Shown here: positions 24,941 to 35,545 of the stretch, piece by piece
How positions within the stretch are numbered: position 1 is the first letter of the stretch
Layout of the letters: every line of letters starts with the position of its first letter
Assembly (NCBI GenBank): GCA_035048495.1
Contig: JASUTR010000076.1
Location: 1-64,000 of the forward strand
Origin: Euptelea pleiosperma
Lineage: Eukaryota; Streptophyta; Magnoliopsida; Ranunculales; Eupteleaceae
Reading direction: 5' to 3'
DNA length: 64,000 nt
The notes under the pieces: model-generated
What the model was told of the DNA's origin: nothing
The model's input: only the letters and a program-made list of their open reading frames with translations
The model's database searches: none
Made by a program: the position numbers and the translations under genes

Positions 24941-27900
24941 CGCTACCGGAACTCGTAATTGGACTCAAACTCTTGTATTACTATTATTTCAACACATTTG
25001 ATGTGTTGGAAGAAGATTTGGGACCGTCGAAACAAGTTAGCTCCATCCATTCGTCAACGTCTCAAATTGGACTCAGTTTGTGTGTTATTTCCGAACCCTA
25101 TAACTTGTGACTTTTTCGCAACCGGACCTCGTAATTGGACTCAAACTCTTCCATTACTATTGTTTCATCACATTTGAAGTGGTGGAACAAGATTCGTGAC
25201 AGTCGAAACAAGTTAGCTCCATCCGTGCGTCAACGTCTCAAATTGGACTCAGTTTGTGTGTTACATTCCGAAGCTTATAACTTGTGACTTTTTTGCAACC
25301 GGACCTCGTAATTGGACTCAAACTCTTCCATTACTATTGTTTCATCACATTTGAAGTGGTGGAACAAGATTCGTGACAGTCGAAACAAGTTAGCTCCATC
25401 TGTGCGTCAACGTCTCAAATTGGACTCAGTTTGTGTGTTACATTCCGTACCCTATAACTTGTGAGTTTTTTGCAACCGGACCTCATAATTAGACCCAAAC
25501 TCTTCCATTACTATTGTTTCAATAGATTTGAAGTGTTGGAATAATATTTGGGACAGTCAAAACAAGTTAGCTCCATCCGTGCGTCAACGTCTCAAATTGG
25601 ACTCAGTTTGTGTGTTACGTTCCGAACCCTATAACTTGTGACTTTTTCGCAACCGGACCTCGTAATTGGATTCAAACTCTTCCATTACTATTGTTTCATC
25701 ATATTTGAAGTGGTGGAACAAGATTCGTGACAGTCGAAACAAGTTAGCTCCATCCGTGCGTCAACGTCTCAAATTGGACTCAGTTTGTGTGTTACATTCC
25801 GAAGCCTATAACTTGTGACTTTTTCGCTACCGGAACTCGTAATTGGACTCAAACTCTTGTATTTCTATTATTTCAACACATTTGATGTGTTGGAACAAGA
25901 TTCGGGACGGTCGAAACAAGTTAGCTCCATCCGTTCGTCAACGTCTCAAATTGGACTCAGTTTGTGTGTTATTTCCGAAGCCTATAACTTGTGACTTTTT
26001 CGCAACCGGACCTCGTAATTGGACTCAAACTCTTCCATTACTATTGTTTCATCACATTTGAAGTGGTGGAACAAGATTCGTGACAGTCGAAACAAGTTAG
26101 CTCCATCCGTGCGTCAACGTCTCAAATTGGACTCAGTTTGTGTGTTACATTCCTAAGTCTATAACTTGTGACTTTTTCGCAACCGGACCTCGTAATTGGA
26201 CTCAAACTCTTCCATTACTATTGTTTCATCACATTTGAAGTGGTGGAACAAGATTCGTGACAGTCGAAACAAGTTAGCTCCATCCGTGCGTCAACGTCTC
26301 AAATTGGACTCAGTTTGTGTGTTACATTCCGAAGCCTATAACTTGTGACTTTTTCGCAACCGGACCTCGTAATTGGACTCAAACTCTTGTATTACTATTA
26401 TTTCAACACATTTGATGTGTTGGAACAAGATTCGGGAAGGTCGAAACAAGTTAGCTCCATCCGTTCGTCAACGTCTCAAATTGGACTCAGTTTGTGTGTT
26501 ACGTTCCGAACCCTATAACTTGTGACTTTTTCGCAACCGGAGCTCGTAATTGGACTCGAACTCTTCCATTACTATTGTTTCATCACATTTGAAGTAGTGG
26601 AACAAGATTCGTGACAGTCGAAACAAGTTAGCTCCATCCGTGCGTCAACGTCTCAAATTGGACTCAGTTTGTGTGTTACATTCCGAAGCCTATAACTTGT
26701 GACTTTTTCGCTACCGGACCTCGTAATTGGACTCAAACTCTTGTATTTCTATTATTTCAACACATTTGATGTGTTGGAACAAGATTCGGGACGGTCGAAA
26801 CAAGTTAGCTCCATCCGTTCGTCAACGTCTCAAATTGGACTCAGTTTGTGTGTTATTTCCGAACCCTATAACTTGTGACTTTTTCGCAACCGGACCTCGT
26901 AATTGGACTCAAACTCTTCCATTACTATTGTTTCATCACATTTGAAGTGGTGGAACAAGATTCGTGACAGTCGAAACAAGTTAGCTCCATCCGTGCGTCA
27001 ACGTCTCAAATTGGACTCAGTTTGTGTGTTACATTCCTAAGTCTATAACTTGTGACTTTTTCGCAACCGGCCCTCGTAATTGGACTCAAACTCTTCCATT
27101 ACTATTGTTTCATCACATTTGAAGTAGTGGAACAGGATTCATGACAGTCGAAACAAGTTAGCTCCATCCGTGCGTCAACGTCTCAAATTGGACTCAGTTT
27201 CTGTGTAACATTCCGAAGCCTATAACTTGTGACTTTTTCGCTACCGGAACTCGTAATTGGACTCAAACTCTTGTATTACTATTATTTCAACACATTTGAT
27301 GTGTTGGAACAAGATTCGGGACCGTCGAAACAAGTTAGCTCCATCCGTTCGTCAACGTCTCAAATTGGACTCAGTTTGTTTGTTACATTCCTTAGTCTAT
27401 AACTTGTGACTTTTTCGCAACCGGACCTCGTAATTGGACTCAAACTCTTCCATTACTATTGTTTCATCATATTTGAAGTGGTGGAACAAGATTCGTGACA
27501 GTCGAAACAAGTGAGCTCCATCCGTGCGTCAACGTCTCAAATTGGACTCAGTTTGTGTGTTACATTCCGAAGCTTATAACTTGTGACTTTTTTGCAACCG
27601 GACCTCGTAATTGGACTCAAACTCTTCCATTACTATTGTTTCATCACATTTGAAGTGGTGGAACAAGATTCGTGACAGTCGAAACAAGTTAGCTCCATCC
27701 GTGCGTCAACGTCTCAAATTGGACTCAGTTTGTGTGTTACATTCCGAAGGCTATAACTTGTGACTTTTTCGCAACCGGACCTCGTAATTGGACTCAAACT
27801 CTTCCATTACTATTGTTTCATCACATTTGAAGTGGTGGAACAAGATTCGTGACAGTCGAAACAAGTTAGCTCCATCCGTGCGTCAACGTCTCAAATTGGA

Positions 27901-29008
27901 CTCAGTTTGTGTGTTACATTCCTAAGTCTATAACTTGTGACTTTTTCGCAACCGACCCTCGTAATTGGACTCAAACTCTTCCATTACTATTGTTTCATCA
28001 CATTTGAAGTGGTGGAACAGGATTCGTGACAGTCGAAACAAGTTAGCTCCATCCGTGCGTCAACGTCTCAAATTGGACTCAGTTTCTGTGTAACATTCCG
28101 AAGCCTATAACTTGTGACTTTTTCGCTACCGGAACTCGTAATTGGACTCAAACTCTTGTATTACTATTATTTCAACACATTTGATGTGTTGGAACAAGAT
28201 TCGGGACCGTCGAAACAAGTTAGCTCCATCCGTTCGTCAACGTCTCAAATTGGACTCAGTTTGTTTGTTACATTCCTTAGTCTATAACTTGTGACTTTTT
28301 CGCAACCGGACCTCGTAATTGGACTCAAACTCTTCCATTACTATTGTTTCATCATATTTGAAGTGGTGGAACAAGATTCGTGACAGTCGAAACAAGTGAG
28401 CTCCATCCGTGCGTCAACGTCTCAAATTGGACTCAGTTTGTGTGTTACATTCCGAAGCTTATAACTTGTGACTTTTTTGCAACCGGACCTCGTAATTGGA
28501 CTCAAACTCTTCCATAACTATTGTTTCATCACATTTGAAGTGGTGGAACAAGATTCGTGACAGTCGAAACAAGTTAGCTCCATCCGTGCGTCAACGTCTC
28601 AAATTGGACTCAGTTTGTGTGTTACATTCCGAAGGCTATAACTTGTGACTTTTTCGCAACCGGACCTCGGAATTGGACTCAAACTCTTCCATTACTATTG
28701 TTTCATCACATTTGAAGTGGTGGAACAAGATTCGTGACAGTCGAAACAAGTTAGCTCCATCCGTGCGTCAACGTCTCAAATTGGACTCAATTTGTGTGTT
28801 ACATTCCTAAGTCTATAACTTGTGACTTTTTCGCAACCGGACCTCGTAATTGGACTCAAACTCTTCCATTACTATTGTTTCATCACATTTGAAGTAGTGG
28901 AACATTATTCGTGACAGTCGAAACAAGTTAGCTCCATCCGTGCGTCAACGTCTCAAATTGGACTCAGTTTGTGTGTTACATTCCGAAGCCTATAACTCGT
29001 GACTTTTT
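24941..29008 (+). repeat. HOR unit U10, 23 monomers (4,068 bp)
   Basis: Tandem neighbour of U9 with the same 23-monomer order, differing at scattered single bases. Its first monomer has ggaagaagattt and its third ends gtaccctat; both marks are shared with U11 but not U9. One G' monomer has acaggattcatgacag. Its last A' begins cgctaccggacctcg instead of cgctaccggaactcg. Confidence 0.85.
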
Positions 29009-30245
29009 CGCTACCGGAACTCGTAATTGGACTCAAACTCTTGTATTACTATTATTTCAACACATTTGATGTGTTGGAAGAAGATTTGGGACCGTCGAAA
29101 CAAGTTAGCTCCATCCATTCGTCAACGTCTCAAATTGGACTCAGTTTGTGTGTTATTTCCGAACCCTATAACTTGTGATTTTTCGCAACCGGACCTCGTA
29201 ATTGGACTCAAACTCTTCCATTACTATTGTTTCATCACATTTGAAGTGGTGGAACAAGATTCGTGACAGTCGAAACAAGTTAGCTCCATCCGTGCGTCAA
29301 CGTCTCAAATTGGACTCAGTTTGTGTGTTACATTCCGAAGCTTATAACTTGTGACTTTTTTGCAACCGGACCTCGTAATTGGACTCAAACTCTTCCATTA
29401 CTATTGTTTCATCACATTTGAAGTGGTGGAACAAGATTCGTGACAGTCGAAACAAGTTAGCTCCATCTGTGCGTCAACGTCTCAAATTGGACTCAGTTTG
29501 TGTGTTACATTCCGTACCCTATAACTTGTGAGTTTTTTGCAACCGGACCTCATAATTAGACCCAAACTCTTCCATTACTATTGTTTCAATAGATTTGAAG
29601 TGTTGGAATAATATTTGGGACAGTCAAAACAAGTTAGCTCCATCCGTGCGTCAACGTCTCAAATTGGACTCAGTTTGTGTGTTACGTTCCGAACCCTATA
29701 ACTTGTGACTTTTTCGCAACCGGACCTCGTAATTGGATTCAAACTCTTCCATTACTATTGTTTCATCATATTTGAAGTGGTGGAACAAGATTCGTGACAG
29801 TCGAAACAAGTTAGCTCCATCCGTGCGTCAACGTCTCAAATTGGACTCAGTTTGTGTGTTACATTCCGAAGGCTATAACTTGTGACTTTTTCGCAACCGG
29901 ACCACGTAATTGGACTCAAACTCTTCCATTACTATTGTTTCATCACATTTGAAGTGGTGGAACAAGATTCGTGACAGTCGAAACAAGTTAGCTCCATCCG
30001 TGCGTCAACGTCTCAAATTGGACTCAATTTGTGTGTTACATTCCTAAGTCTATAACTTGTGACTTTTTCGCAACCGGACCTCGTAATTGGACTCAAACTC
30101 TTCCATTACTATTGTTTCATCACATTTGAAGTAGTGGAACATTATTCGTGACAGTCGAAACAAGTTAGCTCCATCCGTGCGTCAACGTCTCAAATTGGAC
30201 TCAGTTTGTGTGTTACATTCCGAAGCCTATAACTTGTGACTTTTT
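29009..30245 (+). repeat. HOR unit U11, 7 monomers
   Basis: 1,237 bp. Order: A-B-C-D-(E/L)-M'-O. The fifth monomer starts as E and ends as L. The unit shares ggaagaagattt and gtaccctat with the start of U10, so U10 and U11 heads come from a recent common copy. The A monomer lacks one base (cttgtgatttttcg). Confidence 0.8.
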
Positions 30246-31982
30246 CGCTACCGGAACTCGTAATTGGACTCAAACTCTTGTATTACTATTATTTCAACAC
30301 ATTTGATGTGTTGGAACAAGATTTGGGACCGTCGAAACAAGTTAGCTCCATCCGTTCGTCAACGTCTCAAATTGGACTCAGTTTGTGTGTTATTTCCGAA
30401 CCCTATAACTTGTGACTTTTTCGCAACCGGACCTCGTAATTGGACTCAAACTCTTCCATTACTATTGTTTCATCACATTTGAAGTGGTGGAACAAGATTC
30501 GTGACAGTCGAAACAAGTTAGCTCCATCCGTGCGTCAACGTCTCAAATTGGACTCAGTTTGTGTGTTACATTCCGAAGCTTATAACTTGTGACTTTTTTG
30601 CAACCGGACCTCGTAATTGGACTCAAACTCTTCCATTACTATTGTTTCATCACATTTGAAGTGGTGGAACAAGATTCGTGACAGTCGAAACAAGTTAGCT
30701 CCATCTGTGCGTCATCGTCTCAAATTGGACTCAGTTTGTGTGTTACATTCCGTAGCCTATAACTTGTGAGTTTTTTGCAACCGGACCTCATAATTAGACC
30801 CAAACTCTTCCATTACTATTGTTTCAATAGATTTGAAGTGTTGGAATAATATTTGGGACAGTCAAAACAAGTTAGCTCCATCCGTGCGTCAACGTCTCAA
30901 ATTGGACTCAGTTTGTGTGTTACGTTCCGAACCCTATAACTTGTGACTTTTTCGCAACCGGACCTCGTAATTGGATTCAAACTATTCCATTACTATTGTT
31001 TCATCATATTTGAAGTGGTGGAACAAGATTCGTGACAGTCGAAACAAGTTAGCTCCATCCGTGCGTCAACGTTTCAAATTGGACTCAGTTTGTGTGTTAC
31101 ATTCCGAACCTATAACTTGTGACTTTTTCGCAACCGGACCTCGTAATTGGACTCAAACTCTTGTATTTCTATTATTTCAACACATTTGATGTGTTGGAAC
31201 AAGATTCGGGACGGTCGAAACTAGTTAGCTCCATCCGTTCGTCAACGTCTCAAATTGGACTCAGTTTGTGTGTTACATTCCGAAGCCTATAACTTGTGAC
31301 TTTTTTGCAACCGGACCTCATAATTAGACTCATACTCTTCCATTACTATTGTTTCAACATATTTGAAGTGTTGGAACAAGATTCGGGACAGTCGAAACAA
31401 GTTAGCTCCATCCGTTCGTCAACGTCTCAAATTGGACTCAGTTTCTGTGTTACATTCCGAAGCCTATAACTTGTGACTTTTTCGCAGCCGGACCTAATAA
31501 TTAGACTCAAACTCTTCCATTACTATTGTTTTAACAGATTTGAAGTGTTGGAACAATATTTGGGATAGTCGAAACAAGTTAGCTCCATCCGTGCGTCAAC
31601 GTCTCAAATTGGACTCAGTTTGTGTGTTACATTCCGAAGCTTATAACTTGTGACTTTTTCGCAACCGGACCTCGTAATTGGACTCAAACTCTTGTATTAC
31701 TATTATTTCAACACATTTGATGTGTTGGAACAAGATTCGGGACGATCGAAACTAGTTAGCTCTATCCGTTCGTCAACTTCTCAAATTGGACTCAGTTTGT
31801 GTGTTACATTCCGAAGCCTATAACTTGTGACTTTTTTGCAACCGGACCTCATAATTAGACTCATACTCTTCCACTACTATTGTTTCAACATATTTGAAGT
31901 GTTGGAACAAGATTCGGGACAGTCGAAACAAGTTAGCTCCATCCGTTCGCCAACGTCTCAAATTGGACTCAGTTTCTGTGTT
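30246..31982 (+). repeat. HOR unit U12, about 10 monomers, interrupted by the LINE
   Basis: Order: A-B-C-D-E-Ha-X-Y-Hd-X, the last X being cut at monomer position about 146 by the LINE. The first five monomers use the left vocabulary. From 31,129 the Ha, X and Y types of the right domain take over, so this unit spans the change between domains. Confidence 0.78.
31306..31836 (+). repeat. X-Y-Hd three-monomer block, right copy
   Basis: 531 bp with the same rare markers as 8,136-8,667 (cgcagccgg, gggatagtcg, gacgatcgaaactagttag, caacttctc). The two copies are about 23.17 kb apart, close to 131 monomer lengths. Confidence 0.85.
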
Positions 31983-31989
31983 TTTTTTT
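31981..31989 (-). other. LINE poly(A) tail (T9 on + strand)
   Basis: Nine T on the + strand follow ctgtg. The first two can belong to the satellite (gtgtt), leaving about seven for the LINE tail. The tract marks the 3' end of the element and the priming point of first-strand synthesis. Confidence 0.8.
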
Positions 31990-33047
31990 GGGAATTAAGC
32001 TTTGGGGTTAGGCGGACCCCGACCTGACTTTAAAATGAATCAAGTTCTGAAGTACAAATGACCAGCAGCATCCTCTAAAAGGATGACTTCAAGTTCTGGA
32101 GAAAAAGAAGAAGGATTCAGAAAATTACAACCAACTGGAACAAGGGATGCAAGGAGGTCAGCAGCCCTATTGACCTCACGATACACATGAATAATGTCAA
32201 AAGCTTCAAATCGGGGACGAAAATTGTTGATAAGCCAAACAAGCTTGCGCGTTCTCCAAGGAATAGCCAAAGTCCCTTTCACGATCTCAACAGCTTGGGC
32301 TGAATCCGAAGCAACAAGGAGCGAAGTAAATCCTCTTGAAAGAGCAAGCTCCAATCCAATAGAAATTGCTTGAAGTTCATGGAAGATGATCGACTCCTTC
32401 GGACAGCCACCGGCAAAAGCTATAGCAGCAACACCATTCCAGTTCCTCAAGATACCACCATAGCCTGCTGAATGGTCTTTCAAAGACCCATCGGTATTGA
32501 GGAGCCATGTATTATGTATAGGGGGGATCCACTTACAAATAAGAGGAGAGCTATGGAAAAAGGTAATAGGGATTTTCCAAGAATCAAAAAATTCCCTATT
32601 CCGGGGAGTGTCTTTAACTTTAAGTTCTCGAGAACTAAGTCGAGTTCTAGTGGCTAAAGTGATTTGTTGAAAGATCACTTCTTTGGTAAGGAAAGAATTC
32701 TGAAAGTTGCGCATGTTCCTTTCTTTCCAAATCATATAGATGGTGGCGTTAAAAGCTATTCTGATAACTTGAGAGATTAAATCTGAACCTGCAAAGGTGG
32801 AAACAATCCATTGGTGTTCGAGATCAGAAGAAGCCACGGCGCGATTGAATCTAGACGTCTGGAGAACTTGAGTCCAGATGTAGTTAGAAAAAGGGCAGTC
32901 AAAGAAGAGGTGGTTGGCGCTTTCTTCTTCCCTCCAGCAGAGGTAGCATTTGTAGTTGCTGGTCATATGCCTAATCAAGGGTTTATCTTTAGTGAGAAGA
33001 CCACCACTGACAGCAAGCCAAGAGACAAAGCTATGCCTAGGGACAGA
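31983..33047 (-). mobile_element. 5'-truncated LINE (L1-type non-LTR retrotransposon)
   Basis: A non-satellite insert of about 1.07 kb. Read on the - strand it has the end of ORF2 (zinc knuckle then RNase H), a stop at 32,040-32,042, about 50 bases of 3' UTR with a small hairpin, and an A-tract at the satellite junction. It has no LTRs or terminal inverted repeats. The endonuclease and reverse transcriptase parts are absent, so the element is dead on arrival, as is usual for 5'-truncated LINEs. The uninterrupted site can be read from sister monomers (for example near 34,795-34,830): the T-run follows ctgtg and the satellite resumes at gctataact, so about 10-12 bp of target (acattccgaag) are missing and no target-site duplication is seen. 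The + strand bases at the tract, gtgtt then acatt, fit an L1-type TT/A nick. It occurs once, so it post-dates amplification of the monomer it entered. Confidence 0.9.
32004..32020 (-). other. LINE 3'-UTR hairpin
   Basis: GGGGT and ACCCC form a 5-bp stem around a 7-base loop, about 15 bases from the A-tract and 20 bases past the stop codon. Some plant L1-type LINEs are known to carry a 3'-terminal hairpin recognised by their reverse transcriptase. A role here is inferred from position only. Confidence 0.5.
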
Positions 33048-33050
33048 AAG
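32040..33050 (-). pseudogene. LINE ORF2 C-terminal fragment: zf-RVT plus RNase H
   Basis: The frame is open to 33,164 (374 codons), but the first 38 or so residues are antisense satellite; LINE sequence begins near residue 39 (LSVPRHSFVSWL). The zf-RVT zinc knuckle spans about residues 43-100, with C73, C76, H85 and C90 and the HLFFDC core. The RNase H fold (plant RVT_3 type) spans about 219-345. All four acidic catalytic residues are visible: D225 in NTDGS, E263 in HELQA, D287 in ASDSA, D336 in NRAAD. In an intact element this domain would degrade the RNA strand of the RNA/cDNA hybrid during target-primed insertion. No frameshift or stop interrupts the fragment, so the insertion is fairly young or was active recently. 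Endonuclease and reverse transcriptase are missing. A host RNase H-like gene is less likely because of the adjoining A-tract and missing N-terminus. Confidence 0.88.
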
Positions 33051-33069
33051 GCTATAACTTGGACTTTTT
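33045..33069 (+). other. LINE 5' truncation junction with satellite
   Basis: The LINE ends at about gggacag and the satellite resumes at aaggctataact or gctataact; a few bases are shared, so the exact point lies between 33,047 and 33,051. The resumed monomer end has aacttggac in place of aacttgtgac, one base lost next to the junction. Confidence 0.75.
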
Positions 33070-34130
33070 CGCAACCGGACCTCATAATTAGACTCAAACT
33101 CTTCCATTACTATTGTTTCAACAGATTTGAAGTGTGGGAACAATATTTGGAACAGTCGAAACAAGTTAGCTCCATCCGTACGTCAACGTCTCAAATTGGA
33201 CTCAGTTTCTGTGTTGCATTCCGAAGCCTATAACTTGTGACTTTTTCGCAACCGGACCTCGTGATTGGACTCAAACTCTTCTATAACTATTGTTTCAACA
33301 CATTTGATGTGTTGGAACAAGATTCGGGACCGTCGAAACAAGTTAGCTCCATCCGTGCGTCAACGTCTCAAATTGGACTCAGTTTGTGTGTTTCATTCCT
33401 AAGTCTATAACTTGTGACTTTTTCGCAACCGGACCTCGTAATTGGACTCAAACTCTTCCATTACTATTGTTTCATTATATTTGAAGTGGTGGAACAAGAT
33501 TCGTGACAGTCGAAACAAGTTAGCTCCATCCGTGCGTCAACGTCTCAAATTGGACTCAGTTTGTGTGTTACATTCCGAACCTATAACTTGTGACTTTTTC
33601 GCAACCGGACCTCGTGATTGGACTCAAACTCTTCTATAACTATTGTTTCAACACATTTGATGTGTTGGAACAAGATTCGGGACCGTCGAAACAAGTTAGC
33701 TCCATCCGTGCGTCAACGTCTCAAATTGGACTCAGTTTGTGTGTTACATTCCTAAGTCTATAACTTGTGACTTTTTCGCAACCGGACCACGTAATTGGAC
33801 TCAAACTCTTCTATTACTATTGTTTCAACAGATTTGAAGTGTTGGAATAAGATTTGGGACAGTCGAAACAAGTTAGCTCCATCCGTGCATCAACGTCTCA
33901 AATTCGACTCAATTTGTGTGTAACATTCCGAAGCCTATAACTTATGACTTTGTCGCAATCAGACCTCGTAATTTTACTCAAACTCTTCCATTATTATTGT
34001 TCCAACACATTTGAAATATTGGAACATGATTCGGGACAGGCAAAACAAGTTAGCTCCATACGTGCGTCAACATCTCAAATTGGACATAGTTTGTGTGTTA
34101 CATTCCGAAGCCAATAACTTGTGACTTTTT
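33070..34130 (+). repeat. Satellite, first monomers after the LINE
   Basis: Six monomers: Y-S-E-S-T-Q. The Y is the expected successor of the interrupted X, so the LINE split an X-Y pair. The E-type monomer between two S copies (near 33,424, attatatttg) is out of place for the right domain and is the last E with the plain cgcaaccggacctcg start. Confidence 0.75.
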
Positions 34131-35545
34131 CGCAACCGAACGCGTAATTGGACTCAAACTCTTGTATTACTATTATTTCATCACATTTGATGTGTTGGAA
34201 CAAGATTCGGGACGGTCGAAACAAGTTAGCTCCATCCGTTCGTCAACGTCTCAAATTGGACTCAGTTTGTGTGTTACGTTCCGAACCCTATAACTTGTGA
34301 CTTTTTCGCAACAGGAGCTCGTAATTGGACTCGAACTCTTCCATTACTATTGTTTCATCACATTTGAAGTGGTGGAACAAGATTCGTGACAGTCGAAACA
34401 AGTTAGCTCCATCCGTGCGTCAACGTCTCAAATTGGACTCAGTTTGTGTGTTACATTCCGAAGGCTATAACTTGTGACTTTTTCGCAACCGGACCTAGTA
34501 ATTGGACTCAAACTCTTGTATTACTATTATTTCAACACATTTGATGTGTTGGAACAAGATTCGGGACGGTCGAAACTAGTTAGCTCCATCCGTTCGTCAA
34601 CGTCTCAAATTGGACTCAGTTTGTGAGTTACATTCCGAAGCCTATAATTTGTGACTTTTTTGCAACCGGACCTCATAATTAGACTCATACTCTTCCATTA
34701 CTATTGTTTCAACATATTTGAAGTGTTGGAACAAGATTCGGAACAGTCGAAACAAGTTAGCTCCATCCGTTCGTCAACGTCTCAAATTGGACTCAGTTTC
34801 TGTGTTACATTCCGAAGCCTATAACTTGTGACTTTTTCGCAACCGGACCTCATAATTAGACTCAAACTCTTCCATTACTATTGTTTTAACAGATTTGAAG
34901 TGTTGGAACAGTATTTGGGACAGTCGAAACAAGTTAGCTCCATCCGTACGTCAACGTCTCAAATTAGACTCAGTTTCTGTGTTGCAATACGAAGCCTATA
35001 ACTTGTGTCTTTTTCGCAACTGGACCTCGTAATTGGACTCAAACTCTTGTATTACTATTGTTTCAACACATTTGATGTGTTGGAACAAGATTCGGGACGG
35101 TCGAAACAAGTTAGCTCCATCCGTGCGTCAACGTCTCAAATTGGACTCAGTTTGTGTGTTACATTCCTAAGCCTATAAGTTGTGACTTTTTCGCAACCGG
35201 ACCTCGTAATTGGACTCAAACTCTTCTATTACTATTGTTTCAACAGATTTGAAGTGTTGGAATAAGATTTGGGACAGTCGAAACAAGTTAGCTCCATCCG
35301 TGCATCAACGTCTCAAATTCGACTCAATTTGTATGTAACATTCCGAAGCCTATAACTTGTGACTTTGTCGCAATCAGACCTCGTAATTTTACTCAAACTC
35401 TTCCATTATTATTATTTCAACACATTTGAAGTATTGGAACATGATTCGGGACAGGCAAAACAAGTTAGCTCCATCCGTGCGTCAACATCTCAAATTGGAC
35501 ATAGTTTGTGTGTTACATTCCGAAGCCAATAACTTGTGACTTTTT
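34131..35545 (+). repeat. Right-domain sub-HOR, 8 monomers
   Basis: 1,415 bp. Order: H-I'-Ha-X-Y-S-T-Q. This is the simplest form of the pattern repeated, with expansions, through the next 5 kb. Confidence 0.75.

Larger units (their letters stand above)
1..31982 (+). repeat. 177-bp satellite array, left HOR domain
   Basis: Uninterrupted head-to-tail satellite of about 180 monomers, all in one orientation, with no gene between them. The consensus is 177 bp and about 42% GC (75 of 177 by hand count). Unit lengths fit exactly: 23 x 177 minus 3 (three monomers with the 1-bp-shorter ttatttccg end) gives the observed 4,068 bp. Variants are arranged in higher-order units that all begin A-B-C-D. Short open frames of 60-108 codons recur each period, but they start at TTG or GTG, end at the monomer's own TGA in aacttgtga, and simply repeat the satellite, so they are not called as genes. 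Plant satellites of 150-180 bp are commonly centromeric or subtelomeric; which applies here is not visible. Confidence 0.97.

Noticed and set aside
32472..32657. 61-codon + strand open frame inside the LINE
   Set aside because: It lies opposite the RNase H coding frame, has no recognisable domain, and is best explained as a shadow of the - strand frame.
31983..33047. LTR retrotransposon or retroviral remnant
   Set aside because: No LTR, primer-binding site, protease or integrase. The zf-RVT followed by RNase H and an A-tract is the LINE ORF2 order.
32811..33233. 140-codon + strand open frame across the LINE/satellite junction
   Set aside because: Its first part is antisense to the zinc-knuckle region and its last part is ordinary satellite translation (a C-terminal SQIGLSFCVAFRSL-like tail seen in many monomers).
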